Below are positions 1-7,176 of a stretch of DNA of 64,000 nucleotides, piece by piece. The stretch is from Amycolatopsis sp. NBC_01480 (GTDB lineage Bacteria; Actinomycetota; Actinomycetes; Mycobacteriales; Pseudonocardiaceae). The stretch lies in the NCBI RefSeq assembly GCF_036227205.1, contig NZ_CP109442.1, positions 4,836,001-4,900,000 of the forward strand, given 5' to 3'. The stretch's first letter is position 1. Each line of letters begins with the position of its first letter. Position numbers and translations under genes: made by a program. The notes under the pieces are model-generated. The model saw only the letters and a program-made list of their open reading frames with translations, searched no databases and was not told where the DNA came from.

Positions 1-112
1 AGGCGCCCGACAAGTGGCTGTACTCGATATCTTCAAGTACCCTTGCCCATTCTGGCTGTCCGGCAGCTTCTTCCTCGGACTGCTCTTCGGGGGAGTCTCC
101 TTGAGCGCTCAC
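1..112 (-). CDS. Partial hypothetical protein (N-terminus only)
   Basis: On the minus strand a GTG at 112 opens a frame that runs off the window edge. It encodes a strongly acidic N-terminus (V-S-A-Q-G-D-S-P-E-E-Q-S-E-E-E, then E-W-A-R-V-L-E-D-I-E-Y). Codon third positions are only moderately GC-rich and no clear ribosome binding site precedes the GTG. The product is not recognised. The opposite-strand frame through the same bases looks less protein-like. Only about 37 codons are visible, so the call is weak. Confidence 0.35.
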   Translation of the reverse strand, partial: MSAQGDSPEEQSEEEAAGQPEWARVLEDIEYSHLSGA

Positions 113-468
113 ATGCTTCAGACTAGCGAATCCCCGTTGGCGCCTGGCCCGAGTACGGCCGATGGCCGAGTTGCAGATCGAATCCATGTTCGACTACCCG
201 TCGGAACGGCGCTCGACCAGCACGCCGAACGCCTCGACGTCGCCGAGTCTGGTTCGTCGGTCGAGGTCCTCGTCGAGGTCATCAGCTCCGTAGGTAAACG
301 CTACGTGATGCGGCGGCCGCTGATCGTCAATCAGTACGGCGGTCGCCCGTCCGCCGCCAACCAGGCGAAGTCCACGATGCGCTCATCCTGTAGGTGCCGA
401 GAAATATGTCTGTGCAGGTCAGCGGGTATCGGCGTGTGACTGGTTGCCATCCGGCATGATCGCGGCTC
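113..468. other. Stretch without a recognisable gene
   Basis: No frame here has convincing codon use over more than a few dozen codons. It lies between the partial gene at the window edge and a transposase remnant, and is probably scrambled mobile-element debris. No repeat or hairpin of note was seen. Confidence 0.4.
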
Positions 469-582
469 GTGCTGGTCCGCTTCGCTTACCTCGCCGTTGC
501 CCACGCTTTTGCCGCGCGACGGCTACTACGCAAGAGCGACCTTCGGCGAAGATCGCGGTCTGTTTCAATCGCTGCTTACTGA
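469..582 (+). pseudogene. Remnant of an integrase-type transposase N-terminus
   Basis: The frame from GTG 469 begins V-L-V-R-F-A-Y-L-A-V-A-H-A-F-A-A-R-R-L-L. This resembles the conserved N-terminus of a common actinobacterial integrase/transposase family that usually opens (M)LVRFAYLAVSHAFAALRLLP. The match covers about 24 codons and the frame then degenerates to a stop at 582. No catalytic DDE core is present. It is most likely a stump left by deletion of an insertion sequence. The assignment rests on recall of the family N-terminus. Confidence 0.4.
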
Positions 583-722
583 AGTTCGTCGGCTGGTTTC
601 GGTAGGGTGGCGCGGCGCGAGTGCGACACGACCTCTGGGTCGCGATCGGTCGCGTCCGTCTGCCTGGTGCCGGGTGGCCGATCACATGGGGCTCGGGCGG
701 GCCCAAGACGGGGAGGCAGCGG

Positions 723-1007
723 ATGAGCGAGACAGCGGCGGAGGGGCTGGCGTCGGAGCGGTTGCGTGAGGCGGCGGCGACGGTGCGGGTGAATGGGCAG
801 CTGGCGATGCAGTCGCCGCTGGACACGGCGCTGCTGCGGGATGTGCCTGTGGGCTCTCTCGCCGACGTTCTGAGCGCTGCGGTGAACCACTTCGTGCTCT
901 ATGAGGGCCGCGGCTGGGACGAGGCGAAGATCAACAACCGGGTAGACGGCACCGCGCTGGCCGCGCTGCGGCTTGCCGACACCATCCTGGGCCGTGCGCG
1001 TGACTGA
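723..1007 (+). CDS. Hypothetical protein, 94 aa
   Basis: The start at ATG 723 is chosen because GGGGAGG lies about 10 bases upstream; an upstream extension to 621 has poor codon use. The product is acidic and alanine-rich, with a central R-V-N-G-Q-L-A-M-Q-S-P-L-D-T-A-L-L segment and a helical C-terminus, and has no signal peptide or membrane segment. It overlaps the next gene by a few bases, so the two are probably translated as a pair. No family is recognised and no function is proposed. Confidence 0.65.
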   Translation: MSETAAEGLASERLREAAATVRVNGQLAMQSPLDTALLRDVPVGSLADVLSAAVNHFVLYEGRGWDEAKINNRVDGTALAALRLADTILGRARD

Positions 1008-1347
1008 CTTCCCCTGGCTGCATGTCGTCGCCGTCGTGAAAGGCACCGCTGAGGGAGACTCGACCCGGTACTTCGGCTCCCTGCTCGGATTCAGCGAGTA
1101 CGTGGCCCGCGCGGCTTCGCTCGGGCTGGTGCGTCAGCGCCCGGCCGCCGAGCTCGGAGAAGACGATGACGAGCTCGTGCTCACCGAGCACGGTGAGGCC
1201 TACTACCGGGACTTCGCCCTCGGCGCGCTGCCGCGCGTCCGCGGCTACAACTGGCACACGCTCGCCCCGGAGCTCATCGGGCCTGCTGCGCAACAGCTCG
1301 CCGACCGCTGGGCAACAGTACGGGCGGCAACACCCGGGCCAGCCTGA
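994..1347 (+). CDS. Hypothetical winged-helix-like protein
   Basis: The start is placed at GTG 994; GTG 1000 is equally possible and TTG 973 would also be in frame. All overlap or abut the stop of the preceding gene at 1007, implying translational coupling. The product is about 117 aa. It contains a pattern resembling the third helix and wing of small DNA-binding domains (A-A-S-L-G-L-V-R-Q-R, then D-E-L-V-L-T-E-H-G-E-A-Y-Y-R), similar to MarR/PadR-type winged helices in which a 'LT..G' turn follows the wing. That similarity is inferred by eye only. The C-terminus carries helices without obvious motifs. Confidence 0.6.
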   Translation: MRVTDFPWLHVVAVVKGTAEGDSTRYFGSLLGFSEYVARAASLGLVRQRPAAELGEDDDELVLTEHGEAYYRDFALGALPRVRGYNWHTLAPELIGPAAQQLADRWATVRAATPGPA

Positions 1348-1469
1348 CGAGTTCACCGTTCGCTGCCAAGCAGAACGTGGCTGATCTGTCGGCGTGCCGG
1401 TGGGGGAGGGTATCTCGTCGGCGCACTGCGGGTGCTCTAGCCGTCCAGGCCCCGAGCAGGGTGGGCATA

Positions 1470-2003
1470 ATGGCCAGCGTGAACATCTCAGAGGCGAGCC
1501 CGCTGCTGCAGGCGCAGGCACGTCTGGCCACGCACGTGACGGAGGCGGCGGGCATTCACCCACCGCGGCCAGAGTGGCGGCACAACAGCGTGGAAGCCCT
1601 GCTCCTGAGCCACGGACGATGGTTCCGGCCGGCGCCGATGCCTTCGGACCGGCCCCTCGGCGTCGAGGGGCTGTGTTTCGCCAACGCGGCTCAGCACGCC
1701 GCCCGGTTCGGTTTGGCGTATGTGGAGGGCTACGCGCTCGCGAGTGGCGTCGTCGGGCTGCCGCACGCCTGGTGCGCCCACCCGGACGGCACCGTGGAAG
1801 ACCCGACCTGGAACACGGACGGCCATGCCTACCTCGGCATCCCCTTCACTGAACTGTACCTGCGGGAGCAGGAACAGCGCGGCAACATCAACCAGTTGTT
1901 GTTCGAGCAGCACCTCAACGGCTGGGACCTGCTCCGCGACGGCGTTGACGGAGCGATCGCAGCCAACGTCGGCCGGCCCTACACGACCGCGTCGAACGGT
2001 TGA
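1470..2003 (+). CDS. Hypothetical protein with Cys-His-Asp transglutaminase-like pattern
   Basis: The start at ATG 1470 follows a GGGTGGG run. The product is about 177 aa and soluble. Its central part shows the order expected of a papain/transglutaminase-like fold: a conserved cysteine in G-L-C-F-A-N-A, then Y-V-E-G-Y-A, a histidine in P-H-A-W-C, and an aspartate in E-D-P-T-W. Such Cys...His...Asp spacing with 'YVEGYA' and 'HAW' is known from small phage and actinobacterial proteins of unknown role. Catalysis is inferred from the pattern only. A large minus-strand frame through the same bases lacks these features and is treated as a shadow. Confidence 0.65.
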   Translation: MASVNISEASPLLQAQARLATHVTEAAGIHPPRPEWRHNSVEALLLSHGRWFRPAPMPSDRPLGVEGLCFANAAQHAARFGLAYVEGYALASGVVGLPHAWCAHPDGTVEDPTWNTDGHAYLGIPFTELYLREQEQRGNINQLLFEQHLNGWDLLRDGVDGAIAANVGRPYTTASNG

Positions 2004-2300
2004 CCCTGTCAGCTGAGGGGTTTCGCGCCTGTCGGCTCGGATATCGCCGCATCGCAGTGGCGGCGACCGTGCAGGGTGAAATACGCGTCCGGTGAGTGCA
2101 CGATGCGCGGCAGCGGCGTCAGATCGGGCAGATCCTGTCGGCACCACACCCTTGGCCTCGATCGGCGTGACTTACGGGAACCTCACAGTGGCCGCCATGT
2201 CGGAGCCCAATGCCGCTTCGCCGGGCCTGCGTGCCCGCTGGACTCGGTGTCGGTCCGTTGTCTGGTTGCCTGGAAGCCCGGTGGCCTGATGCTCAGCCTG
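2004..2300. other. Intergenic stretch, probably IS debris
   Basis: No frame has protein-like codon use over this interval. It lies directly beyond the 3' side of the ISL3-like remnant and may hold its unrecognisable C-terminal part. No clear terminator or repeat is visible. Confidence 0.35.
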
Positions 2301-2830
2301 GATTACGTTGGCGTGCAGGCTTTTGCGCCGAAAACGCTGAGGGTTGGCAGCGATCCTTGGATGGCGGAGTGGGCGAGGAGGATCGCGCCGGCGGTCCAGG
2401 TGGTGCGTTCTCGCGGCCACAGTGTCGTCCGGTCCACCTTGATACCCAGGTGTGCGGCCAGTCGTGCCCCGGCACTTCCGGCCAGAGCCAGGCCGACCTG
2501 CGCCAACGTGGCGAGCAACGGGACCGACCGGCGGCGGTGCCGTTCGGACAGACCCTCCACCTGCTCCACGAACGTTGCCGCCACACAGTCGGCGTTTGCG
2601 ACAGTAGAAGCGACGCACAACCAACATGATCGTCACCGGCTGCCCGCCGACCGGGGCGTCAGACACGCGTCGCACGTAGCGGCTGTGCACCCGCTCGGAC
2701 CACGCCGCGCACCCCCGGCACGGTCGCCCGTCGCATCGGACCGCGCGAAAACCGTTACACCGTCGCCCGCAGCCTCCACCCGCTCAACGACCAGCTCACC
2801 CAAATGCGGCAACAACGACTCAAGATCAAC
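2300..2830 (-). pseudogene. Degenerate ISL3-family transposase N-terminal half
   Basis: Three minus-strand frames join into the typical N-terminal half of an ISL3-family transposase: L-P-H-L-G-E-L-V-V-E-R-V (frame ending 2633), then H-S-R-Y-V-R-R-V-S-D-A-P-V-G-G (frame starting about 2690), then F-V-E-Q-V-E-G-L-S-E-R-H-R-R-R-S followed by A-L-A-G-S-A-G-A-R-L-A-A-H-L-G (frame ending 2303). The zinc-ribbon cysteines are partly lost and the DDE catalytic core is missing. At least two frameshifts and a 3' truncation make it non-functional. A terminal-repeat-like sequence lies upstream near 2897-2930 and recurs at 30.9-31.0 kb. Confidence 0.6.
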
Positions 2831-2904
2831 AGGACACTGGCGACATGATCACCGACCACGCTCACAGCCCGTCACCGGACCACGAAACCCGCGCCAGAGC
2901 CAAA

Positions 2905-2927
2905 TTCGGAGAGCGCCAACATCCCCA
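2905..2927. repeat. ISL3-end-like sequence shared with 31.0 kb
   Basis: The 16-base core AAATTCGGAGAGCGCC occurs here, just outside the 5' side of the ISL3-like remnant, and again at the outer edge of the palindrome at 30935-31025. Its position relative to the transposase remnant suggests that it is, or derives from, the element's terminal inverted repeat. No matching opposite end is seen at 2 kb. Confidence 0.4.
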
Positions 2928-2981
2928 ACCAAGTCCCTGTCCGACGAACTCGCCAGCCAGGCCAGCAGGATCGCCCACAGC

Positions 2982-3878
2982 TCAGCGAGATGAGATCTCT
3001 CCCCATGAGATCGTCGCGGGCAGTACGGTGCCGTGGTTGAGCTGCGCCTGTCGGAGCTGCCCTGGGCTCAGCCCTTTCGCGGCGCGGAGATCGACGTCCT
3101 CGAGCACGGTGCCACGAAGATCGGCTCCGATAAACTGAGCGTTCGTCACCGTCGTACCGGCAAGGTCCGCTCCTGCAAGGTCGGCGTCGCGAAGGTCCGC
3201 GCCCGTGAGATCCGCTCGTTGCATCCGGGCGTCCGACAGGCGGGCGTGGGCCAGATGGCTATCGGTCAGGTCGGCCCCGCGCAACGACGCTCCGGTGAGG
3301 TCGCCGTTGCCGATATATGCCTTGCGTAGGTCCGCGTGATCCAGCGTGGCCCTCGCCAGCAGGATGCCGGAAAGCCTGGCTGCCGCGAGATCACATCGCG
3401 ACAGGTCGCAATCAGAAAGGTCGATGGCTCCCGCCGGCGCGTGCGCGCCGAGTTCCTTGACCGCAGCCGCGAGGTCAGCGGTTGACCCGCGTCTCACTTC
3501 CGGATCCGCCGGGTTCCCGTCCGAGGTACGAGAACGGGCCCAGTGCAGAAGGAGGTCCCGGACCGGCCTTGCATGTTCTGGCGACTCCCGCCGCAGCATG
3601 CCTAGCGCGCCAATGCCACTCAATCGGGTGGCCATGTCGGGGCTGATGAGGTCTCCGGCGGCAGACCGAAATAGCTCGGCCCGCCGCAGGGCGTCGATCG
3701 CACTCTCCCCGCCCGCACTGCCACGGGCTACAGCGAGCCCGCCGGCCAAGACCACGATGAGCAGGAAGAGCACGGTCGCCCACAGCGCCGAGCTGCCGAT
3801 GGAGCTCAGCGTGAGCACCCAGGCCGCAGCTCCTATCACTGTCGCGGTACCGCCCAACGCACCCCACCATTTCTTCAT
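2982..3878 (-). CDS. Membrane-anchored pentapeptide-repeat protein
   Basis: The product is 298 aa. Residues about 8-27 and 31-51 form two hydrophobic helices (T-A-T-V-I-G-A-A-A-W-V-L, then L-W-A-T-V-L-F-L-L-I-V-V-L-A-G-G-L), so the N-terminus sits in the membrane. From about residue 150 to 275 runs a regular A(D/N)LxX pentapeptide repeat (for example A-D-L-T-G-A-D-L-R-D-A-D-L-A-G-A-D-L), which folds as a right-handed quadrilateral beta-helix in this family. The segment between (about 60-145) is helical and charged. Pentapeptide proteins can mimic DNA or act as scaffolds, but nothing here shows a target. The start ATG at 3878 is the first Met before the membrane helix. Confidence 0.85.
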   Translation of the reverse strand: MKKWWGALGGTATVIGAAAWVLTLSSIGSSALWATVLFLLIVVLAGGLAVARGSAGGESAIDALRRAELFRSAAGDLISPDMATRLSGIGALGMLRRESPEHARPVRDLLLHWARSRTSDGNPADPEVRRGSTADLAAAVKELGAHAPAGAIDLSDCDLSRCDLAAARLSGILLARATLDHADLRKAYIGNGDLTGASLRGADLTDSHLAHARLSDARMQRADLTGADLRDADLAGADLAGTTVTNAQFIGADLRGTVLEDVDLRAAKGLSPGQLRQAQLNHGTVLPATISWGEISSR

Positions 3879-4426
3879 CTATCCATCAGACCCGGTCAAC
3901 CCACTGAACGTCCAGCCCGGTGGGCACGGCCGCCGTTGCCTACGATGGCAGGCCCGGAGCCGGTTCCAGAAACGTTGGCGATCCACCCGCGCACGGTCTC
4001 GCAGCGCTGCGGCATTTCACCTGCGGCGGGCGACCGTGGGGTACGTCTTTCCCCTCGGCTCGTCGTTCGGGCTGGCCCTCCGCAGCGCGGACTGCGCCGG
4101 CTCGCATGCTTATTACGGTGCTCACATTGCAATCCCGCAGTTTCATGAGCGCTGACCCTGAGTAGTCCTTCCAGTGTGTTTGAGTAGTCCTACCTGGATC
4201 TCGTCGCCCATACGAGGTAACCATCTGCCGACCTGTTGTCAGGCGGAAGTTGATCAAGGTATCCATGACGGCAGGTGATCGCGCCGCCTCGTGGGGAGGG
4301 TGGCCGCGTGACTTCGGGTTCGCTGGCTGAGGACGCGGTCACCCGGTAAGGACAGTGTCATGAATAGTGTTCATTTTTCGGTTGTGGTCTTCTCCCAGCG
4401 ACGTCGAATCACGACATCGCGCCCGG
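3879..4426. other. Intergenic region up to the IS21 insertion
   Basis: No convincing gene was found. It contains a pair of 11-base direct repeats at 4159-4191 and, at its right edge, the GCCCGG target duplicated by the IS21 element. The sequence continues after the element at 6976. Confidence 0.45.
4159..4191. repeat. Two 11-base direct repeats, 22-base spacing
   Basis: TGAGTAGTCCT occurs at 4159-4169 and again at 4181-4191, so the two copies are exactly 22 bases apart (two helical turns). Direct repeats with 11 or 22 base spacing are the layout used by SARP-type activators, but no target promoter or SARP gene is evident here. Confidence 0.4.
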
Positions 4427-4557
4427 TGTCAGCGGCCAGTGAATACTCCCCATAGGCGGCCAGATAAGGCCCCGCTGATGGCCACCGGGTTCCCCGTGGA
4501 CGGCCAGATATCTCCCCGGTAGACAGTCCGGGATGTCGTGCGGCGAGGCTGCGCGAC

Positions 4558-6075
4558 GTGAAGAGCAGCAGGGAGATCATGGAGATCCTCGAGGCGTATG
4601 ACCTCACGGGGAGTTACCGCGCCGCGGCAGAACTGGCCGGGTGCGACCACCACACTGTCGCGCGGTATGTGGCCCTGCGGGCGGCCGGCGAGGCGCCGGT
4701 GGCGCGGGAGCACCGGCTTCGCCCGATCGACGAGTACCTGCCCAAGATCGAGGAGCTGGTGGTGCGGTCGAACGGCAAGGTCCGCGCGGACGTGGTGCAT
4801 CGGCGGATCACCGCGATGGGCTTCACCGGCGGTGAACGCACCACCCGCCGCGTTGTCGCGCAGGTCAAGCAGCGGCTGCGGGCCGGGCAGCGGCGGGTCT
4901 TCCGGCCATGGGTCGTGGAGCCGGGCCTGTGGTTGCAGTGGGATTGGGGCCACGGCCCGAAAATCGGTGGGCGGCAGACGCAACTGTGGTGCGCGTGGCT
5001 GGCCTGGTCACGGTTCCGGGTGGTGATCCCGGTGATGGACAAGACCCTCCCGACGATCGTGGCCTGCCTGGACACCACGCTGCGGCGGATTGGTGGTGTT
5101 CCGACGTATGCGTTGACAGACAACGAAAAGACGGTGTCGGTGGACCACGTCGCCTCGATCGCGGTCCGCAACCCCGACATCGTCGAGGTCGGCCGCCACT
5201 ACGGGATGACGATCCGCACCTGTGTTCCGGCGGACCCGCAGACCAAGGGCGGGTCGGAGGCGACGGTGCGGATCGCGAAGGCGGACCTGGTCCCCACCGA
5301 CACCAACCTGCTGGATGCCTATCACAGCTTCGGCGACCTGGAGGCCGCCTGCCGCGAGTTCTGCGAGCAGGTCAACGACCGGCCGCATCGCGAGACCCAC
5401 CGCCGCCCCGTCGAGGCACTCGCGGAGGAACGGACGCGGCTGCATCCGTTGACCCGCAAGCCGTTCACCGTCGCGTTCGGCACCACCCGCCGCGTCAACT
5501 GGGACGGCACCGTCTCGGTCGAAGGGGTGCGGTATTCGGTGCCGCACCCGCTGGTCGACTCCCGGGTCTGGGTCCGCTTCCACGGCGACGACCTGATCAT
5601 CACCGCGGTCGACGAGAACGGCCCGGCCGAGGTCGCCCGCCACGCCCGCTCGACACCGGGAAACCCGTCGATCCAGGACGAGCACTACCCGCCGCGCGCC
5701 GATCACCACGGCGATCGCATCCCGCGGGCCACCTCGCCCGAGGAAGCCGCGTTCCTCGCGCTGGGCAGCGGCGCGGCGGCCTGGCTGACCGAGGCCGCGG
5801 CCGCAGGCGTCCGCCGGATCCGCCCGAAAATGGCCGAAGCGGTCACCCTGGCCAAGCTGCACCCGGCTGCGGAGGTTGATCAGGCGCTCGGGATCGCGGC
5901 GATCGCCGGGCGGTTCGCCGAGAACGACCTGATCCGCATCCTGACCCACCACACCGGCCGCGACGCGGGCGAACCGGCGCGGGCCAGTGAGGACCACAGC
6001 CTGCAGCCGGGCACCTCCGCCTGGTCGAACTTCGGTCTTCCTGCCAGCGACAATGACTCTGAAAGTGATCTGTGA
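4558..6075 (+). CDS. istA: IS21-family transposase IstA
   Basis: The product is 505 aa. The N-terminal helix-turn-helix (about residues 1-45, with G-S-Y-R-A-A-A-E-L-A-G-C-D-H-H-T-V-A-R-Y-V) is followed by an integrase-type DDE core: D129 in Q-W-D-W-G, D188 in L-T-D-N-E-K and E234 in K-G-G-S-E-A-T-V. This is the usual IS21 arrangement. A beta-rich C-terminal domain (about 310-370) with G-V-R-Y-S-V-P follows. Start GTG 4558 opens directly before the HTH. IstA cuts and joins the element ends. The stop overlaps the istB start by four bases, so the two are translationally coupled. Confidence 0.93.
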   Translation: MKSSREIMEILEAYDLTGSYRAAAELAGCDHHTVARYVALRAAGEAPVAREHRLRPIDEYLPKIEELVVRSNGKVRADVVHRRITAMGFTGGERTTRRVVAQVKQRLRAGQRRVFRPWVVEPGLWLQWDWGHGPKIGGRQTQLWCAWLAWSRFRVVIPVMDKTLPTIVACLDTTLRRIGGVPTYALTDNEKTVSVDHVASIAVRNPDIVEVGRHYGMTIRTCVPADPQTKGGSEATVRIAKADLVPTDTNLLDAYHSFGDLEAACREFCEQVNDRPHRETHRRPVEALAEERTRLHPLTRKPFTVAFGTTRRVNWDGTVSVEGVRYSVPHPLVDSRVWVRFHGDDLIITAVDENGPAEVARHARSTPGNPSIQDEHYPPRADHHGDRIPRATSPEEAAFLALGSGAAAWLTEAAAAGVRRIRPKMAEAVTLAKLHPAAEVDQALGIAAIAGRFAENDLIRILTHHTGRDAGEPARASEDHSLQPGTSAWSNFGLPASDNDSESDL

Positions 6076-6863
6076 TGACCTCTGGACTGCGTGTCGCCGG
6101 CTCCGCCGGCGACCCACTTGCCGAAGCTGTCGCTTTGACGAAACGGCTGAAGCTGCCGCACCTGCGGCGCGCGTTGACCGACCTGATCCCGACCGCGAAG
6201 GCGCAACGCTGGGACCCCGCGGAGGTCGTGCGGGTGCTGCTCGCGGAGGAAGCCGCTGGGCGGGACGCGGCGAACCTGCGGACCCGCCGCAAACGCGCCG
6301 CGTTCCCCGCGGGCAAGACCTTCGGCGACTGGGACGAGCAAGCCTCCTCCATCGCTCGCCCCACACAGGACTCCCTGAAGACGCTGGAATGGGTGCGGAA
6401 CAAGGAAAATCTCTGCATCTGCGGGCCGTCCGGCACCGGCAAGTCACACTTTTGTGAGGCGCTCGGGCAGGCCGCGATCGAGGCCGGGCTGACCGTCGCG
6501 TGGTTCACCATCGAAGACCTCGGCGCGTTGGTCCGCCGGCACCGGGTCGATGACTCCATCACCCGCGCCCTGGCCCGGCTGATCCGCACCGACCTGATCA
6601 TCATCGACGACATCGGCCTGCTGCCGGTCAGCCCCGACGCCGCCGAAGGGTTCTACCGCCTGGTCGACGCTGCCTACGAGCGACGCGCGCTGGCCGTCAG
6701 CTCCAACCTGCACCCCTCCGGGTTCGACGAGATCATGCCGAAGACCCTGGCTACCGCCACGGTCGACCGGCTCCTGCACCACGCCCACGTCGTCGTCACC
6801 CAAGGTGACAGCTTCCGGCTCGCGCAAGCCACCTCCGGCCAGGGGGTGAGACCACTGCACTGA
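6072..6863 (+). CDS. istB: IS21-family helper ATPase IstB
   Basis: The product is 263 aa, a DnaC/DnaA-like AAA+ ATPase. Walker A is at about residues 118-125 (G-P-S-G-T-G-K-S) and Walker B at about 175-182 (L-I-I-I-D-D-I-G). The N-terminal helices (L-K-L-P-H-L-R-R-A-L) are typical of IstB. The protein assembles on target DNA and delivers it to IstA. It starts at the ATG overlapping the istA stop. The right inverted repeats of the element begin about 30 bp after the stop codon. Confidence 0.93.
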   Translation: MMTSGLRVAGSAGDPLAEAVALTKRLKLPHLRRALTDLIPTAKAQRWDPAEVVRVLLAEEAAGRDAANLRTRRKRAAFPAGKTFGDWDEQASSIARPTQDSLKTLEWVRNKENLCICGPSGTGKSHFCEALGQAAIEAGLTVAWFTIEDLGALVRRHRVDDSITRALARLIRTDLIIIDDIGLLPVSPDAAEGFYRLVDAAYERRALAVSSNLHPSGFDEIMPKTLATATVDRLLHHAHVVVTQGDSFRLAQATSGQGVRPLH

Positions 6864-7176
6864 CCACGAGCTCCACCAGGCGGGGAATTATCTGGCCGCC
6901 GTTGGGGAGATCCAGCTGGCCGCCACTGGGGAGAACATCCGGCCGCCTACGGGGAGAACAAACTGGCCATTGACAGCCCGGTTCATCGTTGACGCAAGCA
7001 CGATCGACACGGGCGCGCGGTGGCCTCAGTCGAGGCTGCCTCTGACTGTGCACCCACGTGTCGTTGCCACGTGCTCGCCACGCGGTATGGCTCGGCGCTC
7101 GATTCGATGCACGTCCACGTGATCAGCTTCAGGTAGGGATCTGGAGCGTGTCGCGTTGCCACGGGGAGAGCAACCG

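Larger units (their letters stand above)
4427..6975 (+). mobile_element. IS21-family insertion sequence, apparently intact
   Basis: The element begins TGTCA at 4427 and ends TGACA at 6975, and is flanked by the direct repeat GCCCGG at 4421-4426 and 6976-6981, a 6-bp target duplication. It carries istA and istB with the usual ATGA overlap. Both ends hold the multiple internal repeats typical of IS21 ends: on the right CTGGCCGCC..TGGGGAGA-like units at 6892, 6916 and 6939 plus the tip at 6963, and on the left inverted versions near 4427, 4445 and 4490. Total length is 2549 bp. Intact frames and a clean duplication suggest recent transposition. Confidence 0.9.

Noticed and set aside
2076..2993. 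305-codon plus-strand frame
   Set aside because: Poor codon bias and no motif; the opposite strand carries the recognisable ISL3 transposase remnant.
5008..6447. 479-codon minus-strand frame across istA/istB
   Set aside because: Shadow of the IS21 genes; Arg-rich without motifs, while the plus frames show complete transposase and ATPase signatures.
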